Assembly: GCF_003075035.1 (NCBI RefSeq)
Contig: NZ_QCZE01000001.1
Location: 990,602 to 1,054,601 of the forward strand
Length of the DNA stretch: 64,000 nucleotides
Direction: 5' to 3'
Origin: Zobellella maritima
GTDB taxonomy: Bacteria; Pseudomonadota; Gammaproteobacteria; Enterobacterales; Aeromonadaceae
Below, piece after piece: positions 8,616 through 18,124 of this stretch. The notes beneath the pieces were generated by a model. The model saw only the letters and a list, made by a program, of their open reading frames with translations, did no database searches and was not told the DNA's origin. Positions within the stretch are counted from its first letter, which is position 1. Every line of letters begins with the position of its first letter. A program made the translations under genes and the position numbers.

Positions 8616-9665
8616 ATGCGTATTCTGTACGGGGTGCAGGGCACCGGCAATGGCCATATTACCCGCGCCCGGGTTATGGCTACCGAGTTGGCCAGGAGGG
8701 GAGTTCAGGTGGACTTTCTGTTTTCGGGCCGTGCTCCCCAAGGCTACTTCGACATGGCGGTCTTCGGTGACTTCCAGACCCGGCCCGGCCTCACCTTCGT
8801 GGCCAGGCAGGGCCGGATAAGCCTGGTCAGCACCCTGCTGCAGAGCCGACCGGCTCGTCTTATCCGGGATATACAGACACTGCCGGTCAAGGATTATGAT
8901 CTGGTGGTCAATGACTTCGAGCCTGTTACCGCCTGGGCCGCCAGACGGGCAGGGGTGCCCAGTGTGGGGGTGAGCCATCAGGCCGCCTTCCTGAAAGCCA
9001 TCCCCAAGGAAGGCGAAAGCCTGGGAGCCAGCCTGCTGATGCGTCATTTTGCGCCAACAGACATACAGCTGGGCGTGCACTGGCATCACTTTGGCCAGTC
9101 CTTACTGCCGCCCATTATCGAGCACAGGCGACAGCACGGGCCGGTACGCAGCGACAAGATCATCGTCTATCTGCCGTTTGAATCACCGACGGCCATAGCG
9201 GCCCTGCTCGCGCCCTTTCCTCATGTCGAATTCTATTGCTATCACCCCGAGGTCAGCCCGGAAGACAGGGGCCATCTCCATTTTCGGGCCCCGTCGAGAC
9301 AGGGTTTTCACCGGGATCTGGCCGACGCGGCTGGGGTCATCTCCAATGGCGGGTTCGAGTTGTCCTCCGAGGCACTGTGCCTGGGCAAAAAATTGCTGTT
9401 AAAGCCACTGCAGGGCCAGTTCGAGCAAGGCTCCAACGTGCTGACCTTGCGCCAGTTGGGCCTGGCGACCAGCATGCACCGGCTGTCTACCAGCACGCTC
9501 GACGCCTGGTTGACCCTGCCACCGGCGAAGCCGGTAAGCTACCCCCCGGTGGCACCACGCCTGGTCGACTGGCTGCTGGCAGGCGACTGGCACAGCCGCG
9601 AAGCCCTGTGCCGCAGCCTGTGGCAAGAGGTGAGTTTTCCGGATTATTGCAGGCTGCCCGGATGA
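8616..9665 (+). CDS. MJ1255/VC2487-family glycosyltransferase
   Basis: A 349-residue GT-B-like protein beginning MRILYGVQGTGNGHITRA, the family's N-terminal glycine-rich donor loop. A second conserved block, ISNGGFELSSEALCLGKKLL, resembles the nucleotide-sugar site of UDP-glycosyltransferases (SNGG...E). It follows a PAP2 phosphatase, a pairing suggestive of glycolipid or envelope glycan metabolism. The acceptor is unknown. GGCAAGGAG precedes the ATG. Confidence 0.85.
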   Translation: MRILYGVQGTGNGHITRARVMATELARRGVQVDFLFSGRAPQGYFDMAVFGDFQTRPGLTFVARQGRISLVSTLLQSRPARLIRDIQTLPVKDYDLVVNDFEPVTAWAARRAGVPSVGVSHQAAFLKAIPKEGESLGASLLMRHFAPTDIQLGVHWHHFGQSLLPPIIEHRRQHGPVRSDKIIVYLPFESPTAIAALLAPFPHVEFYCYHPEVSPEDRGHLHFRAPSRQGFHRDLADAAGVISNGGFELSSEALCLGKKLLLKPLQGQFEQGSNVLTLRQLGLATSMHRLSTSTLDAWLTLPPAKPVSYPPVAPRLVDWLLAGDWHSREALCRSLWQEVSFPDYCRLPG

Positions 9666-9724
9666 TGATGCGGCCCCCGGAACTGCTGCCTTGTTGGCGC
9701 CTGGTCGAGTCGAGGTCATGAGCA

Positions 9725-11548
9725 CTATCGGGAGGCCCTAGGCTGTTCCCTCGGGGGGGCTATGGATAGTGCATCGCATTGCTGGCTGCCGATAACTCGG
9801 TTTCTTCCCGTCTGCTTGGCCTGATAGAGCGCCTCATCGGCACGCCGTATCAGGGTATCTAGTGTCTCCTCAGGTATGTGCGTGGCTGTGCCTATGCTGG
9901 CGGTTACATGTCGGACCGGAGTAAAGGAGAGCTGCTGGATCTGCTCACGAATTCGTTCGGACACCATGATTGCCTGATCCGGCATGGTCGCCGGCAACAC
10001 CACCAGAAACTCTTCTCCTCCCCAGCGAAATACCTGGTCCCCGGAGCGCAGGGCGTCAAGAATGCGCTTCGCAGCCTCTACCAGCACCTTGTCGCCAACC
10101 TCGTGCCCGAACCGGTCGTTGATGTGTTTAAACTGATCGAGATCAATCAAGGCAACCGACAACCGTGGCTCTCTGGCCCGCTCTTCGCCCAGCAGTGACT
10201 TGAGCCGCTCCTGACCAGCACGCCGGTTGGGCAGTTCGGTGAGGGGGTCGGTGTACGCCAGTTGTCTCATCTCGTCACCGAGTCGGGCCAACACCCGTGC
10301 TTGCTCTTCCAATTCCCGGGTACGGCGCCGTACCTGTGTGTCCAGATCCCGGTTCCATGCTTTCAGGGTCTGCTCGGCCTGCCGACGGCGGCGAATATTG
10401 ATAAGCAGGACAGCCACCGTGGCGACAAGACCAAGGATGATCACCGTGCTGGAGATTATCACCTGACGATAACGGTACCAGATGCTTTCGGGCTCGAAGG
10501 CCAAGGTACTGTCTGGCGGCAGGAGATCATTGCGGATACGGAATTTCTGCAATGCCCGATAGTCGAAAGATGGTTGGTAGGCCGTGTCTGTGGCCACCGG
10601 CAGCCTGGATGGCGGTGTGCCGGCCAGGATCTGCTGGGCGATCATGGTGGCCTTACGGCCATGAGTATAGGGGTCATTCATCAATCCCCCGACAATGCCG
10701 GTGCCCAGCATCAGGCCGCCCCACATGCCGAACAGGGGAGCTTTCGAGCCGGCAACCAGAGGCGGCAGATCCCGGGAAAAGGAAAAGTAGCGCCCCTTGT
10801 TGTCCTTGTGAATTGCCAGCATCAGCACGGCCGCACTTTCCGGAAGTGCGGCCAGCTTCTGTTGCAGCTCGCCGAAGCTCATGTCGTCCCACAGATCCAG
10901 GCGGACCCGGGGATAGCGCTGATCCTGGAGGAACTCTTGCATCACGGCTCTGGCACGGTTGCCCATCTGAAGGCCAAACTCGGTGCGATCCGCCAGCATG
11001 ATGATCTGTCTGGTATCGGGGCGGAGCCGCATAATCAGATCCAGGTTACCTGCTATCTTCATGCCCTCCAGCAGTCCGGTATAACGCGGCCGCGCGCCGA
11101 TATGCGCCGGTCTGTAGATATTGATGCCGGAGAAAACTACGGGTACCCCCGGAAACAGCTGTTCTCCCCAGGTCAGCATAAAGTCGAGGGCATAATCGTC
11201 GCTGGTGATAACAACATCGGGACGGTATTGGTGATACTTGATGTGAAACAGGGTTGCCAGTGAGCGGGTATAGTCCTCATTGCCCACCATGCGTCGACCA
11301 TCGAGAAATTCCACATGGAGGTCTTCCTCCTCGACAGACGATGCCAGCTGTTCACTGACTCCCCGGGTTAGCTCTGCTGTCCATCCATACTGGAGATGGT
11401 AGGAGTTGATTAGCAATACCTTTTGTCCGGCAACACCAGCACCGGCAGGGGTCAGCAGCAGTATCAACAAGAGGGTGTGCCGCCACTGGCAAAGGAGGGA
11501 AACAGCCTGTGTGAAGGACAAGCCGCGGCGTTGCAGATAGTGGTTCAT
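9725..11548 (-). CDS. diguanylate cyclase with periplasmic ABC-substrate-binding sensor
   Basis: A 607-residue membrane sensor. After an N-terminal signal or TM segment (TLLLILLLTPAGAG) comes a periplasmic binding-protein-like domain (KVLLINSYHLQYGWT..., ABC_sub_bind type). A second TM helix (VIISSTVIILGLVATVAVLLI), a coiled coil and a GGDEF domain follow. The active site is RWGGEEF, and an RSGD inhibitory I-site lies five residues before it, so it should make c-di-GMP with product inhibition. The frame opens at a TTG (11596), but the ATG at 11548 gives a normal signal anchor. The ligand is unknown. Confidence 0.85.
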   Translation of the reverse strand: MNHYLQRRGLSFTQAVSLLCQWRHTLLLILLLTPAGAGVAGQKVLLINSYHLQYGWTAELTRGVSEQLASSVEEEDLHVEFLDGRRMVGNEDYTRSLATLFHIKYHQYRPDVVITSDDYALDFMLTWGEQLFPGVPVVFSGINIYRPAHIGARPRYTGLLEGMKIAGNLDLIMRLRPDTRQIIMLADRTEFGLQMGNRARAVMQEFLQDQRYPRVRLDLWDDMSFGELQQKLAALPESAAVLMLAIHKDNKGRYFSFSRDLPPLVAGSKAPLFGMWGGLMLGTGIVGGLMNDPYTHGRKATMIAQQILAGTPPSRLPVATDTAYQPSFDYRALQKFRIRNDLLPPDSTLAFEPESIWYRYRQVIISSTVIILGLVATVAVLLINIRRRRQAEQTLKAWNRDLDTQVRRRTRELEEQARVLARLGDEMRQLAYTDPLTELPNRRAGQERLKSLLGEERAREPRLSVALIDLDQFKHINDRFGHEVGDKVLVEAAKRILDALRSGDQVFRWGGEEFLVVLPATMPDQAIMVSERIREQIQQLSFTPVRHVTASIGTATHIPEETLDTLIRRADEALYQAKQTGRNRVIGSQQCDALSIAPPREQPRASR

Positions 11549-11778
11549 GATGACGGCTCTGACGGATTGACGACAAAAATAGATGGCTGTTCGCAACGAG
11601 GCGGCTCATTATGCCGACCCGAGATATATACCCATACTTATTTTGCAGACAAGTGTAACAGGGATCACAATCGGGCCCGGATGGCATCGCCGTCTGGATC
11701 TGTCCCCCACCTCTTGCCAGACTTGAAGTGATGACGACCATCTCGGGTTCCGGTTGTCCGCCGTTGTGAATACGCGCC

Positions 11779-12924
11779 ATGTCAGACTCGAATAGTATCA
11801 GCCTGTTTTTGTGTGGTGATGTGATGACGGGGCGGGGTATCGATCAGATACTGCCTCATCCCGGCGTGGCCACCCTCCACGAAGACTATGTAAAAACCGC
11901 CACCGACTATGTCCGGTTGGCGGAAAGAAAAAATGGTGCTATCCCCAGTCCCGTAGGGTTTTCCTATATCTGGGGGGACGCCCTCGCGCAACTGGCACGT
12001 TTCAAACCGCAATTCCGGCTGATCAACCTTGAGACCAGCATCACCACCAGTGATGACTGGCAGCCCAAAGGCATCAACTATCGCATGCATCCGGCCAATG
12101 CGCCCGTACTCACTGCGGCCCGCATCGACGTCTGTGTGCTGGCCAACAACCATATCCTGGATTGGGGAAAACAGGGGTTGAGCGACAGCCTAAGGATCCT
12201 CAACAGGCTAGGGATCAGCAGCGCAGGCGCCGGAGCGAGCCTTGAGGAAGCGCAGGCCCCTGCCATTTGTCGACATGAGGCTGGGCGGCTGCTGGTTTTT
12301 TCGATGGCGACCGGCACGAGCGGCGTACCGGTGGAGTGGGCCGCCGGACCCAATCGGGCGGGGGTGGCCTTATTGCCGGAGCTGTCGGCAGGCACCGTGC
12401 GCCTTATGCGGGCACTGATACAGCGCTGGAAACAGCCGCAGGATCTGGTGATCGCCTCCATTCACTGGGGAGGAAACTGGGGCTATCCCGTGCCGCAGGC
12501 CCATACCGAGTTTGCGCATGGGCTGCTGGAGGCGGGCGTTGATCTGGTACATGGCCATTCCTCCCATCATATCCTGAGGATGGAGCTCTACCGGGGCAAA
12601 CTGATCATCTATGGCTGCGGTGACTTTATCAACGATTATGAAGGCATTGGTGATCATCAATGCTACCGCGGGGATCTTCCGGTGATGTTTTTCCCCAGGC
12701 TCGCGCTCGACACCGGTAACCTGCTCTCCCTGCGCCTGGTGCCCCTGTGCCTGCAACGGTTTCGTCTTGGCAACGCCGCTCCCGAAGACGCGCGCTGGTT
12801 ACAGCGGCTGCTCAATCGTGAAGGCAGGAAAACAGGCACGTATTTTGAATTGTTGGCCGATCATTCGTTAATCCTGCGGATGTCCGCCGACGGGCCGGCG
12901 TCCCCAGGATTCCCGCCTGGTTGA
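11779..12924 (+). CDS. CapA-family (poly-gamma-glutamate synthesis type) protein
   Basis: A 381-residue metallophosphoesterase-like protein of the CapA/PgsA family. Motifs seen are LFLCGDVMTGRG at the N-terminus, INLETSITTSD, VLANNHILDWGKQG, SIHWGGNWGY and HGHSSHH, which together line the metal site. Family members act in polyglutamate capsule export, but isolated copies like this one have no assigned role. No capB/capC is nearby. Its 3' end overlaps the convergent PhnD-like gene by 113 bases. Confidence 0.82.
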   Translation: MSDSNSISLFLCGDVMTGRGIDQILPHPGVATLHEDYVKTATDYVRLAERKNGAIPSPVGFSYIWGDALAQLARFKPQFRLINLETSITTSDDWQPKGINYRMHPANAPVLTAARIDVCVLANNHILDWGKQGLSDSLRILNRLGISSAGAGASLEEAQAPAICRHEAGRLLVFSMATGTSGVPVEWAAGPNRAGVALLPELSAGTVRLMRALIQRWKQPQDLVIASIHWGGNWGYPVPQAHTEFAHGLLEAGVDLVHGHSSHHILRMELYRGKLIIYGCGDFINDYEGIGDHQCYRGDLPVMFFPRLALDTGNLLSLRLVPLCLQRFRLGNAAPEDARWLQRLLNREGRKTGTYFELLADHSLILRMSADGPASPGFPPG

Positions 12925-13621
12925 TGGGCTTGTATATACGAGCGTCGGTGGCCAGGATCCCCTTGATGTTTACCCGCTCTCCCGCCCGCTCCAGGGCATG
13001 CCCGAGCGCTTCGAGCAGGGTACCGGGGGAGATAAGGCAGTCCTTGTGCATCACGAAGGGAGGAGCGGGTGCCTCTGTGCTCCTGCCCAGGATAACAATC
13101 CCTTCGGTATCGAGCAGTGGCCAACTATGGGCATCGATGGCCGCCAACTCGGCATGCCCCGCTCGTAGACAGTCCAGGCTGGCGGCATGGGAACCGCTGA
13201 CCAGCAGCTCCTCACATGGCCGGCCGTGGACGGTCGCCCATTCAAACAGGGCGGCACAACCGGAACGGGAGCTGGTCGAATTGACCACAAAACGCCCCGA
13301 GCTGTTTTTCCCAGCCCCGCTGGCGGTGACTATGTGGCTAAAGTAATGACCCGGGGTACAGTCGAGATCGCTGAATATCGGGCGAGCTACCGGCCTCAGT
13401 AATTGGGCGGGAAGGGTAAACAGATCCGGTCCGCAACACTGGCTGATCACCAGGCCGGGATCGGCCCACTGCTGGGCGAGGGGGATGCGGCGTTCCAGCA
13501 TCTCCGGCAGGGGAGCTGCCCCCCGGACATGTAATTGGGCTTTGAGCTCGGACCAGAAGTCGTCCAAGCGCTGCTGCATCACAGGTAGATCGTACCAGGG
13601 TAGACTTGCGACCAGATTCAA
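12812..13621 (-). CDS. PhnD/SsuA-like periplasmic binding-fold protein
   Basis: A 269-residue protein resembling the phosphate/phosphonate binding (PhnD-like) fold: LVASLPWYDLP at the start, DPGLVISQCCGPDLF, GRFVVNSTSSRSGCAAL, SGSHAASLDCLRAGHAELAAID. No clear signal peptide precedes the domain, and no ABC permease is nearby, so a solitary or cytosolic role is possible. The start appears to be TTG at 13621: a stop lies two codons upstream and the domain begins immediately. The tail past about residue 240 overlaps capA and may be non-conserved. Confidence 0.72.
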   Translation of the reverse strand: MNLVASLPWYDLPVMQQRLDDFWSELKAQLHVRGAAPLPEMLERRIPLAQQWADPGLVISQCCGPDLFTLPAQLLRPVARPIFSDLDCTPGHYFSHIVTASGAGKNSSGRFVVNSTSSRSGCAALFEWATVHGRPCEELLVSGSHAASLDCLRAGHAELAAIDAHSWPLLDTEGIVILGRSTEAPAPPFVMHKDCLISPGTLLEALGHALERAGERVNIKGILATDARIYKPINQAGILGTPARRRTSAGLTNDRPTIQNTCLFSCLHD

Positions 13622-13694
13622 GGCTTATTGTTCCCAATATTCGGAGTGTTCGGCTTGTTTACGGAAGGCGCAAAGCATATATCAGATGAGCGCG

Positions 13695-13729
13695 TGAGGA
13701 AACGCCCCATCCCTGGGGGCGCTTCCTCA
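13695..13729. other. stable hairpin between divergent genes
   Basis: A 14-bp stem with one mismatch (TGAGGAAACGCCCC / GGGGCGCTTCCTCA) and a 7-base loop. Neither side carries a T-run, so it is not an ordinary terminator. It lies in the 274-base gap between the PhnD-like gene and the protease, in which I see no gene. Confidence 0.5.
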
Positions 13730-13895
13730 TGCATCGGTCGTGGCTCCCGGTCAGGCTCTGGGCTTGAAGGCGGGTTTTCTGCCGGGCATAACCGGAACCA
13801 TGCCGACCCATTGTGCTGTACTAGACTAATGGGACTTAGAATTCATAACAACTCTACATTTATCTCGAATCCATATTACGACAGGGAGTCTATAT

Positions 13896-15122
13896 ATGTG
13901 TTTTCAGCAATCTAGCACCGGCGTACACAGAGTCGCATTGTTGACCATCTGGTCATCACTGCTGATAACGCCCCCGGTGACCGCAGACCATACACCTATC
14001 AGTAGTCATCGAACCTTAAGTTGGGAGCTGGGTACCTCCGGCAGCAGCATTGAGCATCAGCTCGACAAAGGACGCGTCTATTGCTACACCGGCACCCTCG
14101 GGGCCTTGGTACAGGATGCCGAGGGTGTCCAGTATATTATTTCCAACAACCATGTCTTGGCCAAGGAAAATGAACCGGATAATACCCTGGATGCGGATGG
14201 CAATATCATTATTCAACCGGGTTTGCTCGATGAAGGACCTTGTTCATTGTCGCTGGGTAATATGGATAACCAGGTCGGATATTTGACTGACTATGTACCA
14301 TTATTGTTTGGCAGAGGAAAAAACCAGCCGGAAAATAGCGTAGACGCGGCCATCGCCAGAAATGATGGTATGAATACCTCCGGAGATATACTGGGAATTG
14401 GCGGCCTGTCCGGCAACAGCGTGCCTGCCGGCAATCTTGAACTGGGTCTGAACGTGCAGAAAAGCGGCCGAACAACCGGGCATACCTTTGGGCAGCTCGC
14501 TGCCGTCGATGTGACAGTGAATGTTGGCTATAGCTCAGGCAATGCGCTGTTCACCAATCAGCTGGAAGTAATAGGCAGCTGCATGGACTTTTCCGCCGGG
14601 GGAGATTCGGGATCCATGATTGTGACAGTGCCCGACGATGGTAATGCGGGCGCCGACGCTGTCGGCCTCTTATTTGCCGGTGGTGGCAGCTCGACCTTTG
14701 CAAACCCGATAGGGGAGGTGTTGAACGCATTTCCTTTAGGTCCCTTGAGCATGGTTGCATCCTTAAGTGGAACTGAGTCTGAAGCAACGACTTTAGGCAT
14801 AACGGATCCCGCTTCCTGTAGCAGTGATGACGATACCAACGGCAGCCCGGGTGGACCTCCGCCAGGAAAAGGTAAAAACAAAGGCAGCCAGCATCCCGCC
14901 ATTACCCATGCTAGCCAAGTAGCACGTCAATATAGTGCCGCCTTGCTCTCCGTCGATGGTGTTCATGGTCATGGCATAGGCCTTGATGCACAAGGTGATC
15001 CGGTGATCCGGCTGTACATGGATACCGACGCCCGTCGTCCTGCCGATACAGGAAAAATTCCTGCGATTGTCGAAGGGGTGAAGGTTGTTGTGGTACCAAC
15101 TGGACCAATCCGTGCGTACTGA
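13896..15122 (+). CDS. secreted trypsin-like serine protease (NAL1-like)
   Basis: A 408-residue protein with an N-terminal signal peptide (about residues 1-30). A chymotrypsin-fold domain has His86 in SNNHVLAKE, Asp150 in VDAAIAR and Ser238 in GGDSGS. A Gly/Pro/Lys-rich linker follows (about 310-330). A C-terminal module (GIGLDAQGDPVIRLYMD) resembles the repeat domain attached to NAL1-like bacterial proteases. GGGAG precedes the ATG. Substrate unknown; likely periplasmic or extracellular. Confidence 0.75.
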   Translation: MCFQQSSTGVHRVALLTIWSSLLITPPVTADHTPISSHRTLSWELGTSGSSIEHQLDKGRVYCYTGTLGALVQDAEGVQYIISNNHVLAKENEPDNTLDADGNIIIQPGLLDEGPCSLSLGNMDNQVGYLTDYVPLLFGRGKNQPENSVDAAIARNDGMNTSGDILGIGGLSGNSVPAGNLELGLNVQKSGRTTGHTFGQLAAVDVTVNVGYSSGNALFTNQLEVIGSCMDFSAGGDSGSMIVTVPDDGNAGADAVGLLFAGGGSSTFANPIGEVLNAFPLGPLSMVASLSGTESEATTLGITDPASCSSDDDTNGSPGGPPPGKGKNKGSQHPAITHASQVARQYSAALLSVDGVHGHGIGLDAQGDPVIRLYMDTDARRPADTGKIPAIVEGVKVVVVPTGPIRAY

Positions 15123-15233
15123 CAGAGGTAGCGCAATGGACAGGTATCAAAAGTCGTTCACACACCACCTTTGGATTGCCTGTTGAATGTTATGGAAATA
15201 ACGTTGTGCCAAGGTATTCAACACCGGTTACAG

Positions 15234-16025
15234 TCAACTTTTGTCCTGGCGAAAGGCGGCCAATGACACCACCTTGTCCGGCAGCACAGATTCACTCGCC
15301 GGCAAGATTTCCCGGATCTTAATCTCCGGGGGTGGCTGTTCACCGCCATGTAACCGGAGTTCCCGAAAGCCGGCCGCGGCCTGTTCGAGCTGCCGCGGGC
15401 CAGCTCCGCAATATTCGGCCAGCCAATGGCAGAACATGGCCTGGTAGGGATAAAAATAGTCGGCATGGTCCTGGGTGCTGCGCAGTTGATCATTCATGCA
15501 AAGATCGAAATACGCCGCCTGGTGCTGGTTGTCCGGCAGGCAGCCCGCATAATCCACCTGGTCACGTAACTGCCACACTACCTCATTGATATGTGCCTGG
15601 GCGCTGCGATCGGAGCGGGCAAAGAAACGAACCTCGTCATGCCTGGCCTGGAAGCGGGTCGCTATCGGTTGAAAGCTCGTCTCATCCAGCAGCGCAAGAT
15701 CTTCACCGTACCACTGCATGTTGTTCAACAGCCGCTCGATAAACAACGACACAAAGGCCTCACTGCCGCCTTTGCGCAGGCCGGTAAAAGTCATGCAATA
15801 GCGGTTGTTCAGCTCCATCGCGATCAGGCAATTCTGTCCCTTCACCTTGACGGCGTGCACCAGCCATTGGGACAGGCAGGCCGGCTGACCATCCGGGGTT
15901 GACAACAGTCGGCCATCGTCGGCATATGACGGGCCGGGCGGGGCTTCGACGGGGGAGCGGCTAACGCCCTTGCGGATACAACTGAATAGCTGGGCTGCCG
16001 CCTTGGTGCAGTTAAAGACAAGCAT
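15234..16025 (-). CDS. DUF6933-like protein of unknown function
   Basis: A 263-residue soluble protein beginning MLVFNCTKAAAQLF, with WLVHAVKVKGQNCLIAMELNN and a later RSDRSAQAHINEV block that fits the DUF6933 family as I remember it. The C-terminal 100 residues have an acidic/aromatic stretch (DYFYPYQAMFCHWL) without a recognised motif. No function can be assigned from neighbours. Confidence 0.6.
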   Translation of the reverse strand: MLVFNCTKAAAQLFSCIRKGVSRSPVEAPPGPSYADDGRLLSTPDGQPACLSQWLVHAVKVKGQNCLIAMELNNRYCMTFTGLRKGGSEAFVSLFIERLLNNMQWYGEDLALLDETSFQPIATRFQARHDEVRFFARSDRSAQAHINEVVWQLRDQVDYAGCLPDNQHQAAYFDLCMNDQLRSTQDHADYFYPYQAMFCHWLAEYCGAGPRQLEQAAAGFRELRLHGGEQPPPEIKIREILPASESVLPDKVVSLAAFRQDKS

Positions 16026-16224
16026 GTCGGCACCGTCCCTGATTCATGTCGTCGTTCATCCCTAGTCCTCCTGCAATGGTGAAATATCCCGTTGCTGCCG
16101 CATTCCCTGGCAGGATAACAGGGCTTGAGAGCAATGCCGAGCCCCTGGCCTGCCATCGTTGTCAGGGGAACCCGACACGCCTGCGCCGATACAGGCATAT
16201 GACATATGTGTGCACGATGGCCGT

Positions 16225-17463
16225 TCACCGGCCATTACCGCGCGACGTCTTGCTTGTAAATTGTTTAATACTGCGTTTGTTGGCGCTGCGGCGATTGGCC
16301 TGCTTATCCCGAGCGGGTCGCTTGCGCTCCCCGCTGGCGGGCTGGTCAGTAACCGGAAAGCCCGGCAACTCACGCTGTGCCAGCGTGCGCCCGGTCAGGT
16401 CACGAATTGCCGCCAGCGCCTCGGCCTCTTGATGACACACCAACGAGATGGCGAGACCACAACGGCCCGCCCTGGCTGTACGGCCAACACGATGTACATA
16501 GACAGGGGCGCTGGTGGGCAGATCCAGGTTGATCACCACCGGCAGGGCTGCCACATCGATGCCTCGGGCCAGCAGATCGGTGGTGACCAGTACCCGCACT
16601 TTTCCTGCCCTGAAATCGGCCAGCGTCTGCTCACGAATCACCTGCTCCTTGGCGCCGTGCAACACCGCCACTGCCACTCCCGCCTTGCCGAGCCGCCTAG
16701 TAAGTGTGTCCGCCTGGTCCCGGGCGTTGACAAACACCAGTACCCGGGACCAGCAAGCCTGCTGCAACAGAGCGAGCAGGGCCTGTGCCTTGCTGCCCTT
16801 GTTGACGAGATAACAACGCTCTTCTACCTCTGTGACCACGCTGTTGGCGCTCTGGGCCTCGATGCGCCGTGGGTCTTTGAGCAGCGCCATGGCCAGATCA
16901 TGCAATGACGGCGGCAGGGTAGCCGAGAACAGCAGGGTTTGACGTTCGTTCGGCAGCAACGCAAGCAGGCGCTGGACATCGGGCCAGAATCCCATTTCCA
17001 GCAAACGATCCGCCTCGTCCAGGACCAGTTGCTGTATTGCGGCCAGTTCGATGAGGCCCTGCTCAAGCCAGTCCAGCAGACGACCCGGCGTGGCTACCAG
17101 CAGCTGCGGCAGTCGCGCCAGTTCTGCCAGTTGCAACTCCGGGTCGACTCCGCCGCATAATGTGAGGACACGGAGGTCCATTGCCTGTGCCATTTCCCGC
17201 AAGGCATCACTCACCTGTGTGGCCAGCTCGCGGGTCGGTACCAGCACCACCGCCTGCACCCTGGTAAGGGTCGGCTTGATACTGTGCAGTAAGGGCAGGC
17301 CAAAGGCCAGGGTCTTGCCGCTGCCGGTATGGGCCAGCGCCAGCACATCATGCTGAGCCAATATGGCGGGGATAGCCAGCTGCTGGATCCGCGTAGGGGT
17401 GTGCAAGTGTGCGGGCAAGGCACCTAACACGGCAGGACGAAGGTCAAGCTCGGCAAACTTCAT
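16225..17463 (-). CDS. DEAD-box RNA helicase (RhlE-like)
   Basis: A 412-residue cytosolic helicase with the standard motifs in order: Q-motif TRIQQLAIP, motif I AHTGSGKT, Ia PTRELA, Ib TPGRL, II DEAD, III SAT, V TTDLLARGID, VI HRVGRTARAG. A short basic C-terminal tail (KRPARDKQANRRSANKRS) probably binds RNA non-specifically. This fits an accessory DEAD-box protein of ribosome assembly or mRNA decay; the exact subfamily is uncertain. Confidence 0.9.
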   Translation of the reverse strand: MKFAELDLRPAVLGALPAHLHTPTRIQQLAIPAILAQHDVLALAHTGSGKTLAFGLPLLHSIKPTLTRVQAVVLVPTRELATQVSDALREMAQAMDLRVLTLCGGVDPELQLAELARLPQLLVATPGRLLDWLEQGLIELAAIQQLVLDEADRLLEMGFWPDVQRLLALLPNERQTLLFSATLPPSLHDLAMALLKDPRRIEAQSANSVVTEVEERCYLVNKGSKAQALLALLQQACWSRVLVFVNARDQADTLTRRLGKAGVAVAVLHGAKEQVIREQTLADFRAGKVRVLVTTDLLARGIDVAALPVVINLDLPTSAPVYVHRVGRTARAGRCGLAISLVCHQEAEALAAIRDLTGRTLAQRELPGFPVTDQPASGERKRPARDKQANRRSANKRSIKQFTSKTSRGNGR

Positions 17464-17621
17464 GGGGCATACTACTCATTAAATCGGAGGCGAAGTCTAA
17501 ACAGTAGCGAGCCATAAGTAAATCATCCACTTACCGGAACATAACCTGGATATCTCATGTTTTGATGACAAATAGCGGCACGTTATCGAGGTGTTCACCG
17601 CCAACGCCCTATATATACGGA

Positions 17622-17664
17622 GGGCTGCAATCACCGGTACCGCCGTTACCTGTGATTACAGCCC
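17622..17664 (-). terminator. hairpin downstream of the MTH1187-like gene
   Basis: Inverted repeat GGGCTGnnATCAC / GTGATnnCAGCCC with a 17-base spacer, 22 bases beyond the stop of the minus-strand gene at 17686. It lacks a strong T-run, so termination is only probable. Confidence 0.35.
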
Positions 17665-17685
17665 CCTGTTTCTCCCGGTCAGTTG

Positions 17686-17991
17686 CTATTCAGCGGCCAG
17701 TTTGTCTTGAACACTGGTCACCTTGTCGGCCATGGTCTGTTTGCGGTCTGTGCGGGTGCCCACCTTCATATGGCTGGTAATGCGTACCGCCCCGGCGGCA
17801 TGGAGATCTTCGTGGCAGCGCTTCACCGCGGCCATGACATCCTCCCATTCACCTTCGACATTGGTGCCGTATCCGTGCATGGTATGGGTAAGGCCTGCCT
17901 CTTCAAATATTTTCTGGCACATGGCCACATAAGGTGAAACGGACGTCCCCACGCCACCGGGTGACACCATGATATCCATCAAAACGTACAT
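17686..17991 (-). CDS. MTH1187-family thiamine-binding protein
   Basis: A 101-residue ferredoxin-fold protein of the MTH1187/YkoF-related (DUF77) family, which binds thiamine or its pyrimidine moiety as a tetramer. Typical blocks are DIMVSPGGVGTSVSPYV, HGYGTNVEGEWEDVMAAVKRCHE and RITSHMKVGTRTDR. A good AGGAAAAAGGCA site precedes the ATG. It is monocistronic here. Confidence 0.88.
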   Translation of the reverse strand: MYVLMDIMVSPGGVGTSVSPYVAMCQKIFEEAGLTHTMHGYGTNVEGEWEDVMAAVKRCHEDLHAAGAVRITSHMKVGTRTDRKQTMADKVTSVQDKLAAE

Positions 17992-18124
17992 TGCCTTTTT
18001 CCTCGGTTATGAGTGCTGTAAAGCGGTATTCCACCCGCCTTGTCAGCATGGATAAAGGGCCAGTCTGCAGTTTTGTGTTGGCCAGTCACGCCGAATGGGT
18101 CGAGTCCGCGGCCGATAGCGGCGC

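Noticed and set aside
13628-13895. 95-codon plus-strand ORF before the protease
   Set aside because: It runs through the 14-bp hairpin, lacks a ribosome site and shows no domain.
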